This document shows, piece by piece, positions 17,209-27,200 of a DNA stretch of 51,426 nt. This DNA is from an uncultured Prevotellaceae bacterium (GTDB lineage: Bacteria > Bacteroidota > Bacteroidia > Bacteroidales > Bacteroidaceae), in contig OMWC01000024.1 in assembly GCA_900314655.1 (NCBI GenBank), positions 1 through 51,426 of the forward strand, in the 5' to 3' direction. A program made the position numbers and the translations under genes. Each line of letters begins with the position of its first letter. Position 1 is the stretch's first letter. The notes below the pieces were generated by a model, which was given only the letters and a program-made list of their open reading frames with translations, was not told where the DNA came from and did not search any database.

Positions 17209-19488
17209 ATGGACGAGCAGAAGAATCAGGTCACCCCAGAAGAACTGGCTGGTGAGAAGATGGTCGATGAAGCTTTCCAAAAACTGCTTGACAGTTATCT
17301 GGCTTCCCGCCATCGTAAGAAGGTGGACATCATCACCAAGGCTTTCAATTTTGCACGTCAGGCGCACAAGGGAGTCAAACGCCTTTCGGGTGAGCCTTAC
17401 ATCATGCACCCCATCGCCGTGGCCCAGATAGCCAGTGAGGAGATGGGACTTGGTTCTACGAGTATCTGCTCTGCCCTGCTCCACGATGTGGTGGAAGACA
17501 CCGACTACACCGTGGAAGACATTTCCAACATCTTCGGCCCAAAGATAGCACAAATCGTAGATGGACTGACCAAAATCTCAGGCGGTATCTTCGGTGAGCA
17601 GGCTTCTGCCCAGGCAGAGAACTTCAAGAAACTGCTACTCACCATGAGCGATGACATTCGCGTGATTCTCATCAAAATCTGCGACCGTCTCCATAACATG
17701 CGTACACTGGCTTCCCAGCCAGCCAACAAACAATACAAGATTGCCGGAGAGACACTTTACATCTACGCACCGCTGGCCAATCGACTGGGTCTCAACAAGA
17801 TTAAATCCGAACTTGAGAATCTCTCTTTCCGGTTCGAACACCCCGAAGAATACGCTCGCATAGAATCACAACTGGCAGAAACAGCCGGCAAGCGCGATGA
17901 ACTCTTTGCCAACTTCATCTCCCCCATTGAGGAGGCACTCAACGAGATGGGACTCCGCCACCGCATCATCAAGCGCGTGAAAAGTCCATACTCCATCTGG
18001 AACAAGATGCAGACCAAGCATGTCACCTTCGATCAAATCTACGACATCCTGGCCGTGCGCATCATCTTCACCCCCACACAGGAATCTGACGAAATCAATG
18101 AGTGTTTCGACATCTATGTGGCACTCACCAAGATTTACAAGAGTCACCCCGACCGTCTGAGGGAATGGCTCAACCACCCCAAAGCCAACGGCTATCAGGC
18201 GCTCCATGTCACATTGATGTCGGGCGAAGGCCGATGGATAGAGGTTCAGATTCGTTCGGAGCGCATGGACGAAGTGGCCGAACAAGGATTTGCCGCCCAT
18301 TGGAAATACAAGGAGGGAGAAGAGATTGCCGAGGACGAGGGAGAACTGGGCGACTGGCTCTCCACCATCAAGGAAATCCTCGACGATCCGCAACCCGATG
18401 CCATGGACTTCCTCGACGCCATCAAGCTCAACCTCTTCGCTTCCGAAATCTTCGTTTTCACACCTAAGGGTGAAATCAAGACCATGCCCGCCGGTTGTAC
18501 GGCCCTCGACTTTGCCTTCCAGATTCACACTTTCCTGGGCAGCCATTGTATCGGTGCCAAGGTAAACCACAAGCTGGTGCCTCTCAGCCACAAACTGGAA
18601 AGCGGTGATCAGGTGGAGATCCTCACCAGTAACTCCCAGCATGTGCAGCCTTCGTGGGTCAATTTCGTAAGCACGGCCAAAGCCAAGGGAAAGATACAGG
18701 CCATCCTGCGCCGTGACAGCCGTGAAACTCAGAAACAGGGAGAGAAAATCCTGCAAGATTTCCTCAGCCGCAACGACATGGAGATGACCACCTCCGTGCT
18801 CGACAAACTATGCGAGATCCATGAGACGCCCAAGCATGAAGACCTTTTCCTGGCCATCGGCCTGAAAAACATCATCCTCGGTGAAAAGGATATCGACGAG
18901 ATTCACGGGAAAAAGCAGAAAGACGAAAACCAGTCGAAGGGATGGCGCCGCTATGTGCCTTTCGTCGGCAAGAAGAAAGACAAGGAGGACAGCAAAGACC
19001 GCCAGCAGAGTTATATCACCGTCGGCAAAGACTTCAACCGCAAGAAGCCCGTCTATATCAACGAGAACAATATCTCGCAGTTCATCTTCCCTTCATGCTG
19101 CCACCCCATCCCCGGTGATGATGCCCTGGGATTCATCGACGGACGCAACCGCATCGAAATCCACAAGCGCAACTGCCCCGTAGCTTCCAAGCTGAAATCT
19201 ACTTATGGCAAACGGATCCTCGATGCCAAATGGGACATGCACAAGCAACTCTTCTTCGATGCCACCATTCAAATCACGGGCATCGACCGCATCGGACTGC
19301 TGCTCGAAGTCACCCAGGTTATCTCTGCACAGATGAACGTCAATATCCACCGCGTTACCATCCAATGTGACCAAGGCATCTTCGACGGCACCATCGAACT
19401 CCGCATCCACGACCGCCAAGACGTGGCCACCATCGTGGAAAACCTCAAGCAAGTGAACGGCCTGCAGGATATCAAACAAATCATTTAA
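17209..19488 (+). CDS. rel: Bifunctional (p)ppGpp synthetase/hydrolase Rel
   Basis: A 759-aa long RSH protein controlling the stringent response. The HD hydrolase domain has the metal motif HDVVED (~91-96), indicating an active hydrolase. The synthetase domain shows RVKSPYSIWNKM (~256) and YQALHVTL. The TGS domain (~410-470; FVFTPKGEIKTMPAG) is followed by a helical/zinc-finger region with CCHPIPGD, and a C-terminal ACT domain (~685-755). A lysine-rich insert, VGKKKDKEDSKD (~586), separates the regulatory parts. The pectinesterase gene begins 10 bp downstream. Confidence 0.96.
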   Translation: MDEQKNQVTPEELAGEKMVDEAFQKLLDSYLASRHRKKVDIITKAFNFARQAHKGVKRLSGEPYIMHPIAVAQIASEEMGLGSTSICSALLHDVVEDTDYTVEDISNIFGPKIAQIVDGLTKISGGIFGEQASAQAENFKKLLLTMSDDIRVILIKICDRLHNMRTLASQPANKQYKIAGETLYIYAPLANRLGLNKIKSELENLSFRFEHPEEYARIESQLAETAGKRDELFANFISPIEEALNEMGLRHRIIKRVKSPYSIWNKMQTKHVTFDQIYDILAVRIIFTPTQESDEINECFDIYVALTKIYKSHPDRLREWLNHPKANGYQALHVTLMSGEGRWIEVQIRSERMDEVAEQGFAAHWKYKEGEEIAEDEGELGDWLSTIKEILDDPQPDAMDFLDAIKLNLFASEIFVFTPKGEIKTMPAGCTALDFAFQIHTFLGSHCIGAKVNHKLVPLSHKLESGDQVEILTSNSQHVQPSWVNFVSTAKAKGKIQAILRRDSRETQKQGEKILQDFLSRNDMEMTTSVLDKLCEIHETPKHEDLFLAIGLKNIILGEKDIDEIHGKKQKDENQSKGWRRYVPFVGKKKDKEDSKDRQQSYITVGKDFNRKKPVYINENNISQFIFPSCCHPIPGDDALGFIDGRNRIEIHKRNCPVASKLKSTYGKRILDAKWDMHKQLFFDATIQITGIDRIGLLLEVTQVISAQMNVNIHRVTIQCDQGIFDGTIELRIHDRQDVATIVENLKQVNGLQDIKQII

Positions 19489-19498
19489 TCATACACCC

Positions 19499-20488
19499 AT
19501 GAACAAACTACTGCTAATCACAACGATGCTCCTCCTGTCAATAGGAACGAGAGCTGCTAACAAGTACGACAACCCCGACACTCTCTTCGTGGCACGTGAT
19601 GGCACCGGAGAATTCCGCACGGTCAATGAGGCCGTCGAAGTTTGCCGTGCCTTTATGGAGTACCACAAGGTCATCTTCGTAAAAAAAGGAGTCTATAAGG
19701 AGAAAATCATCATCCCCTCATGGCTCACCAACATTGAGATATGCGGAGAAGACGCTGAGAAGACCATCATCACCTATGATGACCATGCCAACATCCAGAT
19801 TCCCAAGATTGGTCAGGAAGCCACAGGCCAGACGCAAGGCATGGGAACCTTCCGTACTTATACAGTCAAGGTGGAAGGACAGGACATCACCTTCAAGAAC
19901 ATCACCATCGAAAACAATGCCGCTCGCTTAGGACAAGCCGTAGCCCTACATACCGAAGGCGACCGTCTGATGTTCATCGGATGCCGTTTCCTCGGCAATC
20001 AGGACACTGTCTATACCGGCGTAGGCAACACCCGTTGCTATTTCGACCACTGCTACATCGAAGGTACAACCGACTTTATCTTCGGCCCTTCAACCTGTTG
20101 GTTCGAGCAATGCACCATCCTGAGCAAGGTAAACTCCTACATCACGGCCGCCTCCACGCCCAAGGACGTGAAGTTTGGTTATATCTTCAACAAATGCAAG
20201 CTCATTGCCGCCGAGGGAGCCGACAAGGTATATCTTGGCCGTCCATGGCGACCTTACGCCTATACCTTATATATAAATACAGAGATGGGCAGCCACATTG
20301 TACCCCAAGGATGGGAAAACTGGCGTAATCCCGAAAACGAAAAGACAGCCCGCTATGCCGAGTATGGCAGCACAGGCCCCGGAGCCAATGCCAAAGCCCG
20401 TGTGTCATGGGCTCACCAACTCACGAAGAAGGAAGTACAGCAAGTCACCCTCCAGGCCGTCATGGGCGACTGGGAAATCAAGAGATAG
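19499..20488 (+). CDS. Pectinesterase (carbohydrate esterase family 8)
   Basis: A 329-aa secreted enzyme that removes methyl esters from homogalacturonan. The signal peptide is residues 1-19. It is a right-handed beta-helix with all CE8 signatures: QAVALHTEGDR (conserved Gln), GNQDTVYTG (catalytic Asp), GTTDFIFG (second catalytic Asp) and YLGRPWRPYA (Arg/Trp of the active site). It sits 10 bp after rel but functionally belongs with the downstream SusCD/GH28/GH43 pectin locus; de-esterification would precede cleavage by GH28. Confidence 0.95.
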   Translation: MNKLLLITTMLLLSIGTRAANKYDNPDTLFVARDGTGEFRTVNEAVEVCRAFMEYHKVIFVKKGVYKEKIIIPSWLTNIEICGEDAEKTIITYDDHANIQIPKIGQEATGQTQGMGTFRTYTVKVEGQDITFKNITIENNAARLGQAVALHTEGDRLMFIGCRFLGNQDTVYTGVGNTRCYFDHCYIEGTTDFIFGPSTCWFEQCTILSKVNSYITAASTPKDVKFGYIFNKCKLIAAEGADKVYLGRPWRPYAYTLYINTEMGSHIVPQGWENWRNPENEKTARYAEYGSTGPGANAKARVSWAHQLTKKEVQQVTLQAVMGDWEIKR

Positions 20489-20532
20489 AGAGTCATCCTT
20501 CCATCCCTTGCATCTAAAGGAATAAACTGACC

Positions 20533-20625
20533 GGGTACAAACTAATTTACTTTGTTCTCCATCCGATGATGTTTTGCAGGTCATCCGATGCGTAGTTGAA
20601 GAACATACTAAATTAGTTTGTACTC
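20533..20625. repeat. 93-bp MITE-like inverted-repeat element
   Basis: Arms 20533-20558 and 20600-20625 are inverse complements at 23 of 26 positions. Inside, CATCCGATG occurs twice as a direct repeat (20560-20568, 20582-20590; 22-bp period). A lone arm is found at 91-110. No clear target-site duplication is visible. It could be a miniature mobile element or a paired regulatory site. Confidence 0.6.
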
Positions 20626-20686
20626 GACGTTATAAATGCAACAATGACCTTTTATAATAGGCAAACTAAAAAAAAATAAAAAAATA

Positions 20687-20718
20687 TTTGATTAATCAAA
20701 AGAAAGTTCGTACCTTTG
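20687..20718 (+). promoter_or_regulatory. susC promoter with palindrome over the -33 element
   Basis: TTTG (20687-20690), 20 nt, TACCTTTG (20711-20718) is a near-ideal Bacteroidota promoter. A perfect 14-bp palindrome, TTTGATTAATCAAA (20687-20700), covers the -33 element, so a dimeric regulator could compete with or recruit RNA polymerase here. Confidence 0.75.
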
Positions 20719-20815
20719 CACTACAAAACATGCTACTACAACGGACAAATCCGAATTAAGATTGCCCTAACGCGATTTTATTTAACAAACCTAAGTATAA
20801 CTAAAACAAAAATCT

Positions 20816-23800
20816 ATGTATCAACAAATCAGAAGAGCCATTATGGCTTCACTCCTGACCATGTTCTGCTTCGTGGCGTTCGCGCAGAAGACAGTAACGG
20901 GTACAGTGAAAGACGCTAATGGAGAACCCATGATTGGTGTGAGCGTAATGATTAATGGAACAACGGGTGCCGTGACTGACATGGACGGTCGTTTCTCCAT
21001 TTCCAACGCTACTCCATCTGATGTTCTCAAAGTCACTTACGTAGGCTACCAAGAACAATCTATCAAGGTAGGCGAAAGTACAAGTTTCAACATCGTAATG
21101 AGAGAAGATGCCCAGTCACTCGATGAACTCGTGGTAGTGGGTTATGGTGTTGTGAAAAAATCAGACTTGACCGGTTCTGTAGGTAGCGTTCAGAGCGATA
21201 AGATTGTTTCCGCTGGTTCCACAAACCTGGCTGGAGGTCTGCAAGGTTCCGTGGCTGGTGTAAACATCACCCAGTCGTCCAGCCGTGCTGGCGACAGTTT
21301 CACCATGCAGATCCGTGGTAAGAGTTCACTGCAAGGTGGTCAGCCTCTCTACGTCATTGACGGTGTTGTTTGCGACAATATGGATTTCCTGAATCCAATG
21401 GATATCGAGAAGGTGGACGTTCTGAAAGATGCTTCTTCCACAGCCATCTACGGTTCACGAGCCACTAACGGTGTGCTGATGATCACGACGAAGAAAGGTG
21501 CAGAGATGGGCGGCGAGATGAAAGCAACAGTCAGTTATGACGGCTACTATGGCTTTAAGTCAACTGCCAACATGCCAGAATTCATGTCGGGAAATGAATG
21601 GATGAAATGGCGTACTTTCCGTTATTATGCTAATACAAAACTGAATGCTGATGGTACGACGGACTGGGAACTGACAGATGCCAACTACAAATTGGTGTGG
21701 TGTAACTGGAGTCCTCGCTGGATGGATGAATTCAAGAATAACGACTATACCGACTGGGTGGACGAAGTGACTCGTAAAGGACATGAGCAAAACCACTTTG
21801 TCAACATCACTGGTGCAGGCAAGAACCTAAGTTATCGTGTTGGCTTAGGTTACCAGGAAGAGACAGGCGTTCTCTATGACAACTATGAGCGTTGGAACCT
21901 GAAGGCTGCTGTTGACCACAAGATCAATGACCATTGGGCAACAGGTGCTTCTGTCAACTTGGCAACTGCCGACAAGCGGAGTGGTTCTGCTAACGCCATC
22001 CTTAATGGCTTCCGTATGTCACCTGTGATGAGTGCACGCTATTGGGAAGGTGAAAACGTTGGACAGCCCATCGAGCAACCGGGTAAAGATGCCGCCATCT
22101 ATCCCAACGGTGGTGGCCCGACCTCGACCATCAACCCCATTTTGGACCGAGAGAACACGAAGGACAACACCCGTTACTATGATGCAATGGCTAATATCTA
22201 TCTGCAGTATTCACCTATTAAGGAAATTATTCTAAAGACCACATTCTCTCCCATGTACAATAAACGTGAGCGTGGACAGTTCAACGGAAGCAAGTCACAA
22301 GCCCGTTACAACAAGACTAACCAGGCCATCACCACAGACAATGAGTTTTTCTCTTACACCTGGGACACACAGGCCAATTATATCAAGTCATGGGGCGACC
22401 ATACCCTGAATGCCCTGGGGTTGATCAGTGTTTACGAGCAGAAACTTAACCAGAAAAGCCTGAACGTTACAGATATGCCTTTCGATGTTGACTGGTACAA
22501 CATGGGATCAGCAGCAAATGTAGAAAACAAGAGTAGTTACTATGAGAGCATCAAGATGCTCTCGTATGTAGCCCGTCTGAATTACGACTACAAGAGTCGC
22601 TATTATCTGACGGTATCTTCCCGTTGGGATGGCAGTTCAAAATTCCAGAAAGATAACCGTTGGGGTATGTTCCCTTCAGCTGCGGCTGCATGGCGCATCT
22701 CTGAAGAGAGTTTCATGGAGAAGACCCGTAACTGGCTGAGCAACCTGAAGCTGCGTCTGAGTTTTGGTATCACAGGTAACAATGCAGCCGTAGGTGCTTA
22801 TCAGACCCAATTGTTGGCTAACACAAAGTATTATTATAACTTCGGTGGAACCGTTGCCAATGGCTACGGATACGAATTGGCCAACAGTGCCCTGACATGG
22901 GAGAAGACCACTGAGTTTGATGTTGGCCTAGATTTCGGATTCTTCAACAACCGCATCAATGGTAGCATCGATTTCTATTCTCGTACCTCCAAGGATTTGC
23001 TCATGGAAATGGAGACACCACTGGAAATGGGTTCTTCTACAGGTGCCATTTGGGGTAACGTCGGTAAGGTACGCAACAAAGGTATAGAGATTCAGTTGAA
23101 CACCGTGAATATCCAGACAAAGGACCTCACCTGGACCACTAACTTTACCTTCGCTCACAACAAGAATGAAATTCTGGAATTAAATGGTGGTAAAGAAGAC
23201 ATGACTGGTAACGGTTGGTTCATCGGTGAGCCTATTGACGTAGTTTACGGTTATGTGCCTATTGGAGTCTGCACGGCAGAGATGGCCAAGGCTTATGCGG
23301 CCAACTCCAATATGAAGACCAAGTTCCACGAAGGTGAATATGCTGTAGAGGATTCTAATGGCGACGGTGTCATTGATCCATCTGACCGCCGTGTACAGGG
23401 TCATGCTGAACCGAAATGGACAGGAAGCATAAATTCCACATTGACTTGGAAGAACTTTGATTTCTCATTCTCGATCTATACCAGCCAAGGCAGTAAGGTT
23501 TACTCACCTTTCATGGCTGAGTTCTGCGACTATAGCCAACGCGGCATGCAGCGCCTGTCGATGGATCTCTATGTTCCTGCGGGCATCAAGGCTTTGGGTG
23601 ATGACGGTGAACTCTATACGACTACAGAAGCACATTTAGGTGCATGGCCCTTCCCCACCAATGGCGGAAACAACAAGGGTTGTGGTGATTTTTGGGTAAG
23701 AGACAAGACAGGTTCCCAGTGGTTTGTTGACAACTCGTTTACTAAGGTTAAAAACATCATTCTGGGTTACACACTGCCTAAGAAATGGATTGGAAAGATT

Positions 23801-23959
23801 GGAATCTCTCACCTCCGTGTTTATGTAAACATCTTGAATCCATTCACATTCACGAACTATAAGGGCTTCGACCCCGAATGGGCTGCAACCTCTATTAGCA
23901 CAGGTGAAGGTGGCCCTGCTTCAAGAAGCTATCAAATTGGTGTTAATCTGAAATTCTAA
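20816..23959 (+). CDS. SusC-family TonB-dependent oligosaccharide transporter
   Basis: A 1047-aa outer-membrane protein. A signal peptide (cleaved near FAQ-K) is followed by a carboxypeptidase-regulatory-like domain (~24-105, TVTGTVKDANGEPMIGV), the TonB-box/plug start LDELVVVGYGVVKKSDLTG (~107-125), a plug domain with PLYVIDGV and KDASSTAIYGSRATNGV, then a 22-strand barrel ending in aromatic-terminated strands (IGVNLKF). It imports glycans with the SusD lid encoded 13 bp downstream. Neighbouring enzymes suggest pectic oligosaccharides; the substrate is inferred. Confidence 0.95.
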   Translation: MYQQIRRAIMASLLTMFCFVAFAQKTVTGTVKDANGEPMIGVSVMINGTTGAVTDMDGRFSISNATPSDVLKVTYVGYQEQSIKVGESTSFNIVMREDAQSLDELVVVGYGVVKKSDLTGSVGSVQSDKIVSAGSTNLAGGLQGSVAGVNITQSSSRAGDSFTMQIRGKSSLQGGQPLYVIDGVVCDNMDFLNPMDIEKVDVLKDASSTAIYGSRATNGVLMITTKKGAEMGGEMKATVSYDGYYGFKSTANMPEFMSGNEWMKWRTFRYYANTKLNADGTTDWELTDANYKLVWCNWSPRWMDEFKNNDYTDWVDEVTRKGHEQNHFVNITGAGKNLSYRVGLGYQEETGVLYDNYERWNLKAAVDHKINDHWATGASVNLATADKRSGSANAILNGFRMSPVMSARYWEGENVGQPIEQPGKDAAIYPNGGGPTSTINPILDRENTKDNTRYYDAMANIYLQYSPIKEIILKTTFSPMYNKRERGQFNGSKSQARYNKTNQAITTDNEFFSYTWDTQANYIKSWGDHTLNALGLISVYEQKLNQKSLNVTDMPFDVDWYNMGSAANVENKSSYYESIKMLSYVARLNYDYKSRYYLTVSSRWDGSSKFQKDNRWGMFPSAAAAWRISEESFMEKTRNWLSNLKLRLSFGITGNNAAVGAYQTQLLANTKYYYNFGGTVANGYGYELANSALTWEKTTEFDVGLDFGFFNNRINGSIDFYSRTSKDLLMEMETPLEMGSSTGAIWGNVGKVRNKGIEIQLNTVNIQTKDLTWTTNFTFAHNKNEILELNGGKEDMTGNGWFIGEPIDVVYGYVPIGVCTAEMAKAYAANSNMKTKFHEGEYAVEDSNGDGVIDPSDRRVQGHAEPKWTGSINSTLTWKNFDFSFSIYTSQGSKVYSPFMAEFCDYSQRGMQRLSMDLYVPAGIKALGDDGELYTTTEAHLGAWPFPTNGGNNKGCGDFWVRDKTGSQWFVDNSFTKVKNIILGYTLPKKWIGKIGISHLRVYVNILNPFTFTNYKGFDPEWAATSISTGEGGPASRSYQIGVNLKF

Positions 23960-23972
23960 AAAAGACAATAAT

Positions 23973-25709
23973 ATGAGACTGAAATATATTATCACAGCTG
24001 TACTGATGGCTGGTATGACCACGAGTTGCTCTGATTTCCTGGAGCAAGACAACAAATCGAGCGTGGCTGCCGACGGATTCTATCAGACCAAAAATGGCTT
24101 TGAGAGTCTTACTAACAGTATGTATGCCTCTCTGCGCAACATTTACGACACCTCACCTCTTACGCTGACGGCGGGTACTGATCTTTTCGGCGACGGCAAG
24201 TCATCGGGCGTGGCAATGAACTATTATCACCACACTGCCACAGAAGGTAATGTGCTGACATTATATACTAATCTTTTCAAGACCATCCAACTGGCAAACA
24301 GCGTTATTGCCTATGGAGAGGAAACCGAAGAAAGCAGCCTGCGCAAGCAATATATCGACGAAGCACGATTCATACGGGCGTGGGCCTACTTCATGACCGT
24401 GCAGCACTTCGGTCCCGTAGCGCTTTCACAAGAGATGTACAAATCTGCACAAATGAACTTTGAACGTACCAGTCTGAAAGACCTGTACGACTTCATTATC
24501 TCTGAATTTGAATACCTGCAGGGAAGTTCATCCCTAAAGGACACTGATAACGAAGGACGTGCCAATAAGCGCGCTGCCAGGTTCTTCTTGGCGAAAACCT
24601 ATCTGACCCGTGGATGGTTGAACGGTCAGGGTTATGAGTCACAAGAAGAGAACATCGCCCAAGGAACCGACTTCCAGAATGCTGCCAAGTATGCTGTAGC
24701 CACTATCAACGGAGAAAAGCCCTCCCTCTCCATTGAAGACGCTTTTGATATAAACAATGAGCAGAATGGAGAAATATTCTGGGCTGTCCAGTTCAGTTCC
24801 GCATCTATGGAGAATCCTGGTTCCGACGGCAGTTACCAGCAGGCACAATTCGGCTCTTATTTGGGTGGTGCCGAAATGCCTAACACGAAAGCTATTGACG
24901 GTAACGAATCACCTTTCTTCCGCCTGATGAACATGTACACCAAAGGTGACGGACGCCTAGAGCAGACCTTCATGCTTGAACTCCATGGTACCAGTACAGG
25001 AAAAGGCGGCATTCAGTATTTCGACTATTACAACAATCCCAAATCTCCCATTTTGGCCTACTATGTGCCAGCATGGGCAACAGATGCCGACATCGAAGCT
25101 TGGAAAGCCGACGATCCTGACAACCAGAAGGCCAACACCATTATCACAAAGACTACGTTCGACAACACCGGTATCGGTCCTTCCACGCAGGTACATGCCA
25201 CATGGCGGGAGCGTCGCTCGATGGACGTAGGAGTTCCCTGTATCAAGAAATTCGATGACTACACAGCAAACTCCATTGCAAACCGTTCTTCATCCTGTAG
25301 CACTCACGATGTGGTTCTCTCCCGTTTAGGAGAAGCCTATCTTATTGCAGCCGAGGCATATATTCTGCAAGGCAATAAGGCAGAAGCCGCTAAGATGATC
25401 AACACGCTGCGTCAGCGTCCTGGCACGATCAAAACAGGCTTTGAACAGGAAATGAAGGTAACCGACAGTGAAATGGACATCGACTTCCTGCTGGATGAGC
25501 GCGCTCGTGAAATGGCGGGCGAATATGTGAGGTGGACAGATCTGAAGCGTACCCACAAACTCGTAGAATACGTCACCAAGTATAATGAGGACGGCGTAAG
25601 CGAATCCGACATGAAGGGTGACGACGGAAAATACAAGATTCTCCGTCCCCTCCCCCAGGACGCTTTAGACAAGAACCAAACAAAAGTGGAGCAGAACCCT
25701 GGATATTGA
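23973..25709 (+). CDS. SusD/RagB-family surface glycan-binding lipoprotein
   Basis: A 578-aa lipoprotein with a lipobox ending at Cys19 (GMTTSC-SDFLEQ). The SusD fold is seen in the N-terminal NGFESLTNSMYASLRNIY, the TPR-like RFIRAWAYFMTVQHFG, and C-terminal LGEAYLIAAEAYILQGNKAEA and LLDERAREMAGEYVRWTDLKR. It forms the lid of the SusC transporter and binds glycans at the cell surface. It is followed by a strong terminator at 25730-25764, so the susCD transcript ends here. Confidence 0.95.
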   Translation: MRLKYIITAVLMAGMTTSCSDFLEQDNKSSVAADGFYQTKNGFESLTNSMYASLRNIYDTSPLTLTAGTDLFGDGKSSGVAMNYYHHTATEGNVLTLYTNLFKTIQLANSVIAYGEETEESSLRKQYIDEARFIRAWAYFMTVQHFGPVALSQEMYKSAQMNFERTSLKDLYDFIISEFEYLQGSSSLKDTDNEGRANKRAARFFLAKTYLTRGWLNGQGYESQEENIAQGTDFQNAAKYAVATINGEKPSLSIEDAFDINNEQNGEIFWAVQFSSASMENPGSDGSYQQAQFGSYLGGAEMPNTKAIDGNESPFFRLMNMYTKGDGRLEQTFMLELHGTSTGKGGIQYFDYYNNPKSPILAYYVPAWATDADIEAWKADDPDNQKANTIITKTTFDNTGIGPSTQVHATWRERRSMDVGVPCIKKFDDYTANSIANRSSSCSTHDVVLSRLGEAYLIAAEAYILQGNKAEAAKMINTLRQRPGTIKTGFEQEMKVTDSEMDIDFLLDERAREMAGEYVRWTDLKRTHKLVEYVTKYNEDGVSESDMKGDDGKYKILRPLPQDALDKNQTKVEQNPGY

Positions 25710-25729
25710 ATTATCCTTATTCCAAGTAC

Positions 25730-25764
25730 ATAAAAGCCCGAACCAATACGGTTCGGGCTTTTAT
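25730..25764 (+). terminator. Intrinsic terminator after susD
   Basis: A 15-bp perfect stem (25730-25744 / 25750-25764) with a 5-nt loop; the stem contains AAAAGCCCGAACC and its complement, with A and T runs at the base on both strands. It ends susCD and could also serve the convergent GH28 gene. Confidence 0.88.
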
Positions 25765-25831
25765 CGTCAACAATACTTCTACATTAAAAAAATGTCAATA
25801 AAATATGTATATCAGTTTGGTCATACAACGG

Positions 25832-27169
25832 CTATTCGCAATCCTGCTTGACGAAGAGCGGACGCTGGTCAGGACTGAGGGTTTTCACGCAGACGTTGTC
25901 AAAAAGGACGTTGCGGGCATGGTTCACCCAGAATCCTTTGGCCGGTAGGATGCCCCACATCGTGGCTTCGGGATATTCCGCCAGTTTCTCATCGGTGGGG
26001 ACAGCCGTTTCTGGCTGTCCTCCCTGCTGTGTGATAAAGATGTCGCGCAGAAAGATGTTCTCCACCGGATGGCCCTCCATGCCCGTTATGGAACAACCCG
26101 TAGGCCCTGCATTGCTGACCATGAAGTTGGAGATGCGCACATTGCGGATGTTCCCCACCTTCGTAATTTTCACCGTATCACAATAACTGCGGGCGCGATT
26201 GGCCATACGTACAAAGATTGGACTTTCAGTACCTTCCACCGTAAAGTTAGAGATATTCACATTCTCCATCACGCCGCCATCGACAATTTCCAGCGAGAGG
26301 GCACTCGTACCACGTTTCGACTCATGGCCGAAGAATTGCGAACTCTGGTCTGAACTGGGCTTCACGCAGATGTTCTGAATGGTGATATTGCGGAAACCGC
26401 CATTGGTTTCGGTTCCCAGTTTCACGGCATTACAATGGCTGCTCACCACGCAGTTCGTGATGCAGATATTTTCACAAAGCCTTGGCGAAGTGCTCTTCAG
26501 TGTGATGCCGTCGTCGTCAGAGTCACAGATCATGTTGCTCACGGTCACTTCATGGCAGCCGTCCAGATCCAGTGCATCGTTGTTGTAGTTGTTGCGGTTG
26601 TTGACCGTGATGCCGTCAATCTTCACACGGTCGCAGGCCAGCCAATGCTGCATCCAACAGCCTGAATTGCGGAGGGTTATACCCTTCAACTGCACATCGC
26701 GACTCTGCACGAACCGCAACAGGTGTGGACGTGTGATACCTTCATCATTCCATGAGAGTTTGGGGAACGACTTGCCCCGTCCATCTATGACACCTTCACC
26801 ATCGATGGTGACATCCTCTACATTGTCTGCCCATATCAACTGCACGGTAGGCGTGTTCGTTCGCAGGGATACATAGCTGGTTCGTTGCGGTGTATAGTCG
26901 TTAATGTCCGTACTGCCAAAGAGTACGGCTCCTTTCTCCAAATGCAGATTCACCCTGCTGCGGAGCACGATTGTCCCTATCTTGTAGTGACCGGCGGGCA
27001 CCAGCACCTGTCCTCCACCCTCCTGCGAACAGCGGTCGATGGCAGTTTGTATAGCCTTAGTGGAAAGAACTGTAGTGTCATTCTTAGCACCGAAATCCCT
27101 GATGTTATAGACGGCAGCTTCAGCCTGAAGGCTGCAAGCCAGTAGTAATAGTGATATTAGTTGTTTCAT
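25832..27169 (-). CDS. GH28-family polygalacturonase-like glycoside hydrolase
   Basis: A 445-aa secreted beta-helix enzyme. The ATG at 27169 begins a signal peptide (MKQLISLLLLACSLQAEA); the earlier in-frame start is a GTG inside the promoter. After YNIRDFGAKNDTTVLSTKAI come the GH28 active-site segments: NNDALDLDGC (Asp), CDSDDDGITLKS (the paired Asp, in place of the usual GDDC) and SSHCNAVKLGTE (His). It would hydrolyse galacturonan backbones freed by the CE8 esterase. It is divergent from the GH43 gene. Confidence 0.9.
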   Translation of the reverse strand: MKQLISLLLLACSLQAEAAVYNIRDFGAKNDTTVLSTKAIQTAIDRCSQEGGGQVLVPAGHYKIGTIVLRSRVNLHLEKGAVLFGSTDINDYTPQRTSYVSLRTNTPTVQLIWADNVEDVTIDGEGVIDGRGKSFPKLSWNDEGITRPHLLRFVQSRDVQLKGITLRNSGCWMQHWLACDRVKIDGITVNNRNNYNNDALDLDGCHEVTVSNMICDSDDDGITLKSTSPRLCENICITNCVVSSHCNAVKLGTETNGGFRNITIQNICVKPSSDQSSQFFGHESKRGTSALSLEIVDGGVMENVNISNFTVEGTESPIFVRMANRARSYCDTVKITKVGNIRNVRISNFMVSNAGPTGCSITGMEGHPVENIFLRDIFITQQGGQPETAVPTDEKLAEYPEATMWGILPAKGFWVNHARNVLFDNVCVKTLSPDQRPLFVKQDCE

Positions 27170-27174
27170 GGGCA

Positions 27175-27182
27175 CAAAGATA
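27175..27182 (-). promoter_or_regulatory. -7 element of the GH28 gene
   Basis: The minus strand reads TATCTTTG and ends 5 nt before the ATG at 27169. Transcription would start at or next to the ATG, giving a nearly leaderless mRNA. No -33 TTTG is seen. Confidence 0.6.
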
Positions 27183-27200
27183 ATGAAAAATTGGGAAAAT

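Larger units (their letters stand above)
20489..20815. other. Gene-free region upstream of susC
   Basis: This 327-bp gap has no credible gene. It holds a ~93-bp inverted-repeat element (20533-20625), the susC promoter with an overlapping palindrome (20687-20718), and a ~97-nt leader with no obvious structure before the susC ATG. Confidence 0.7.

Noticed and set aside
17209..20488. Functional link between rel and the pectinesterase because of the 10-bp gap
   Set aside because: The esterase fits the downstream pectin locus; closeness to rel suggests at most readthrough transcription.
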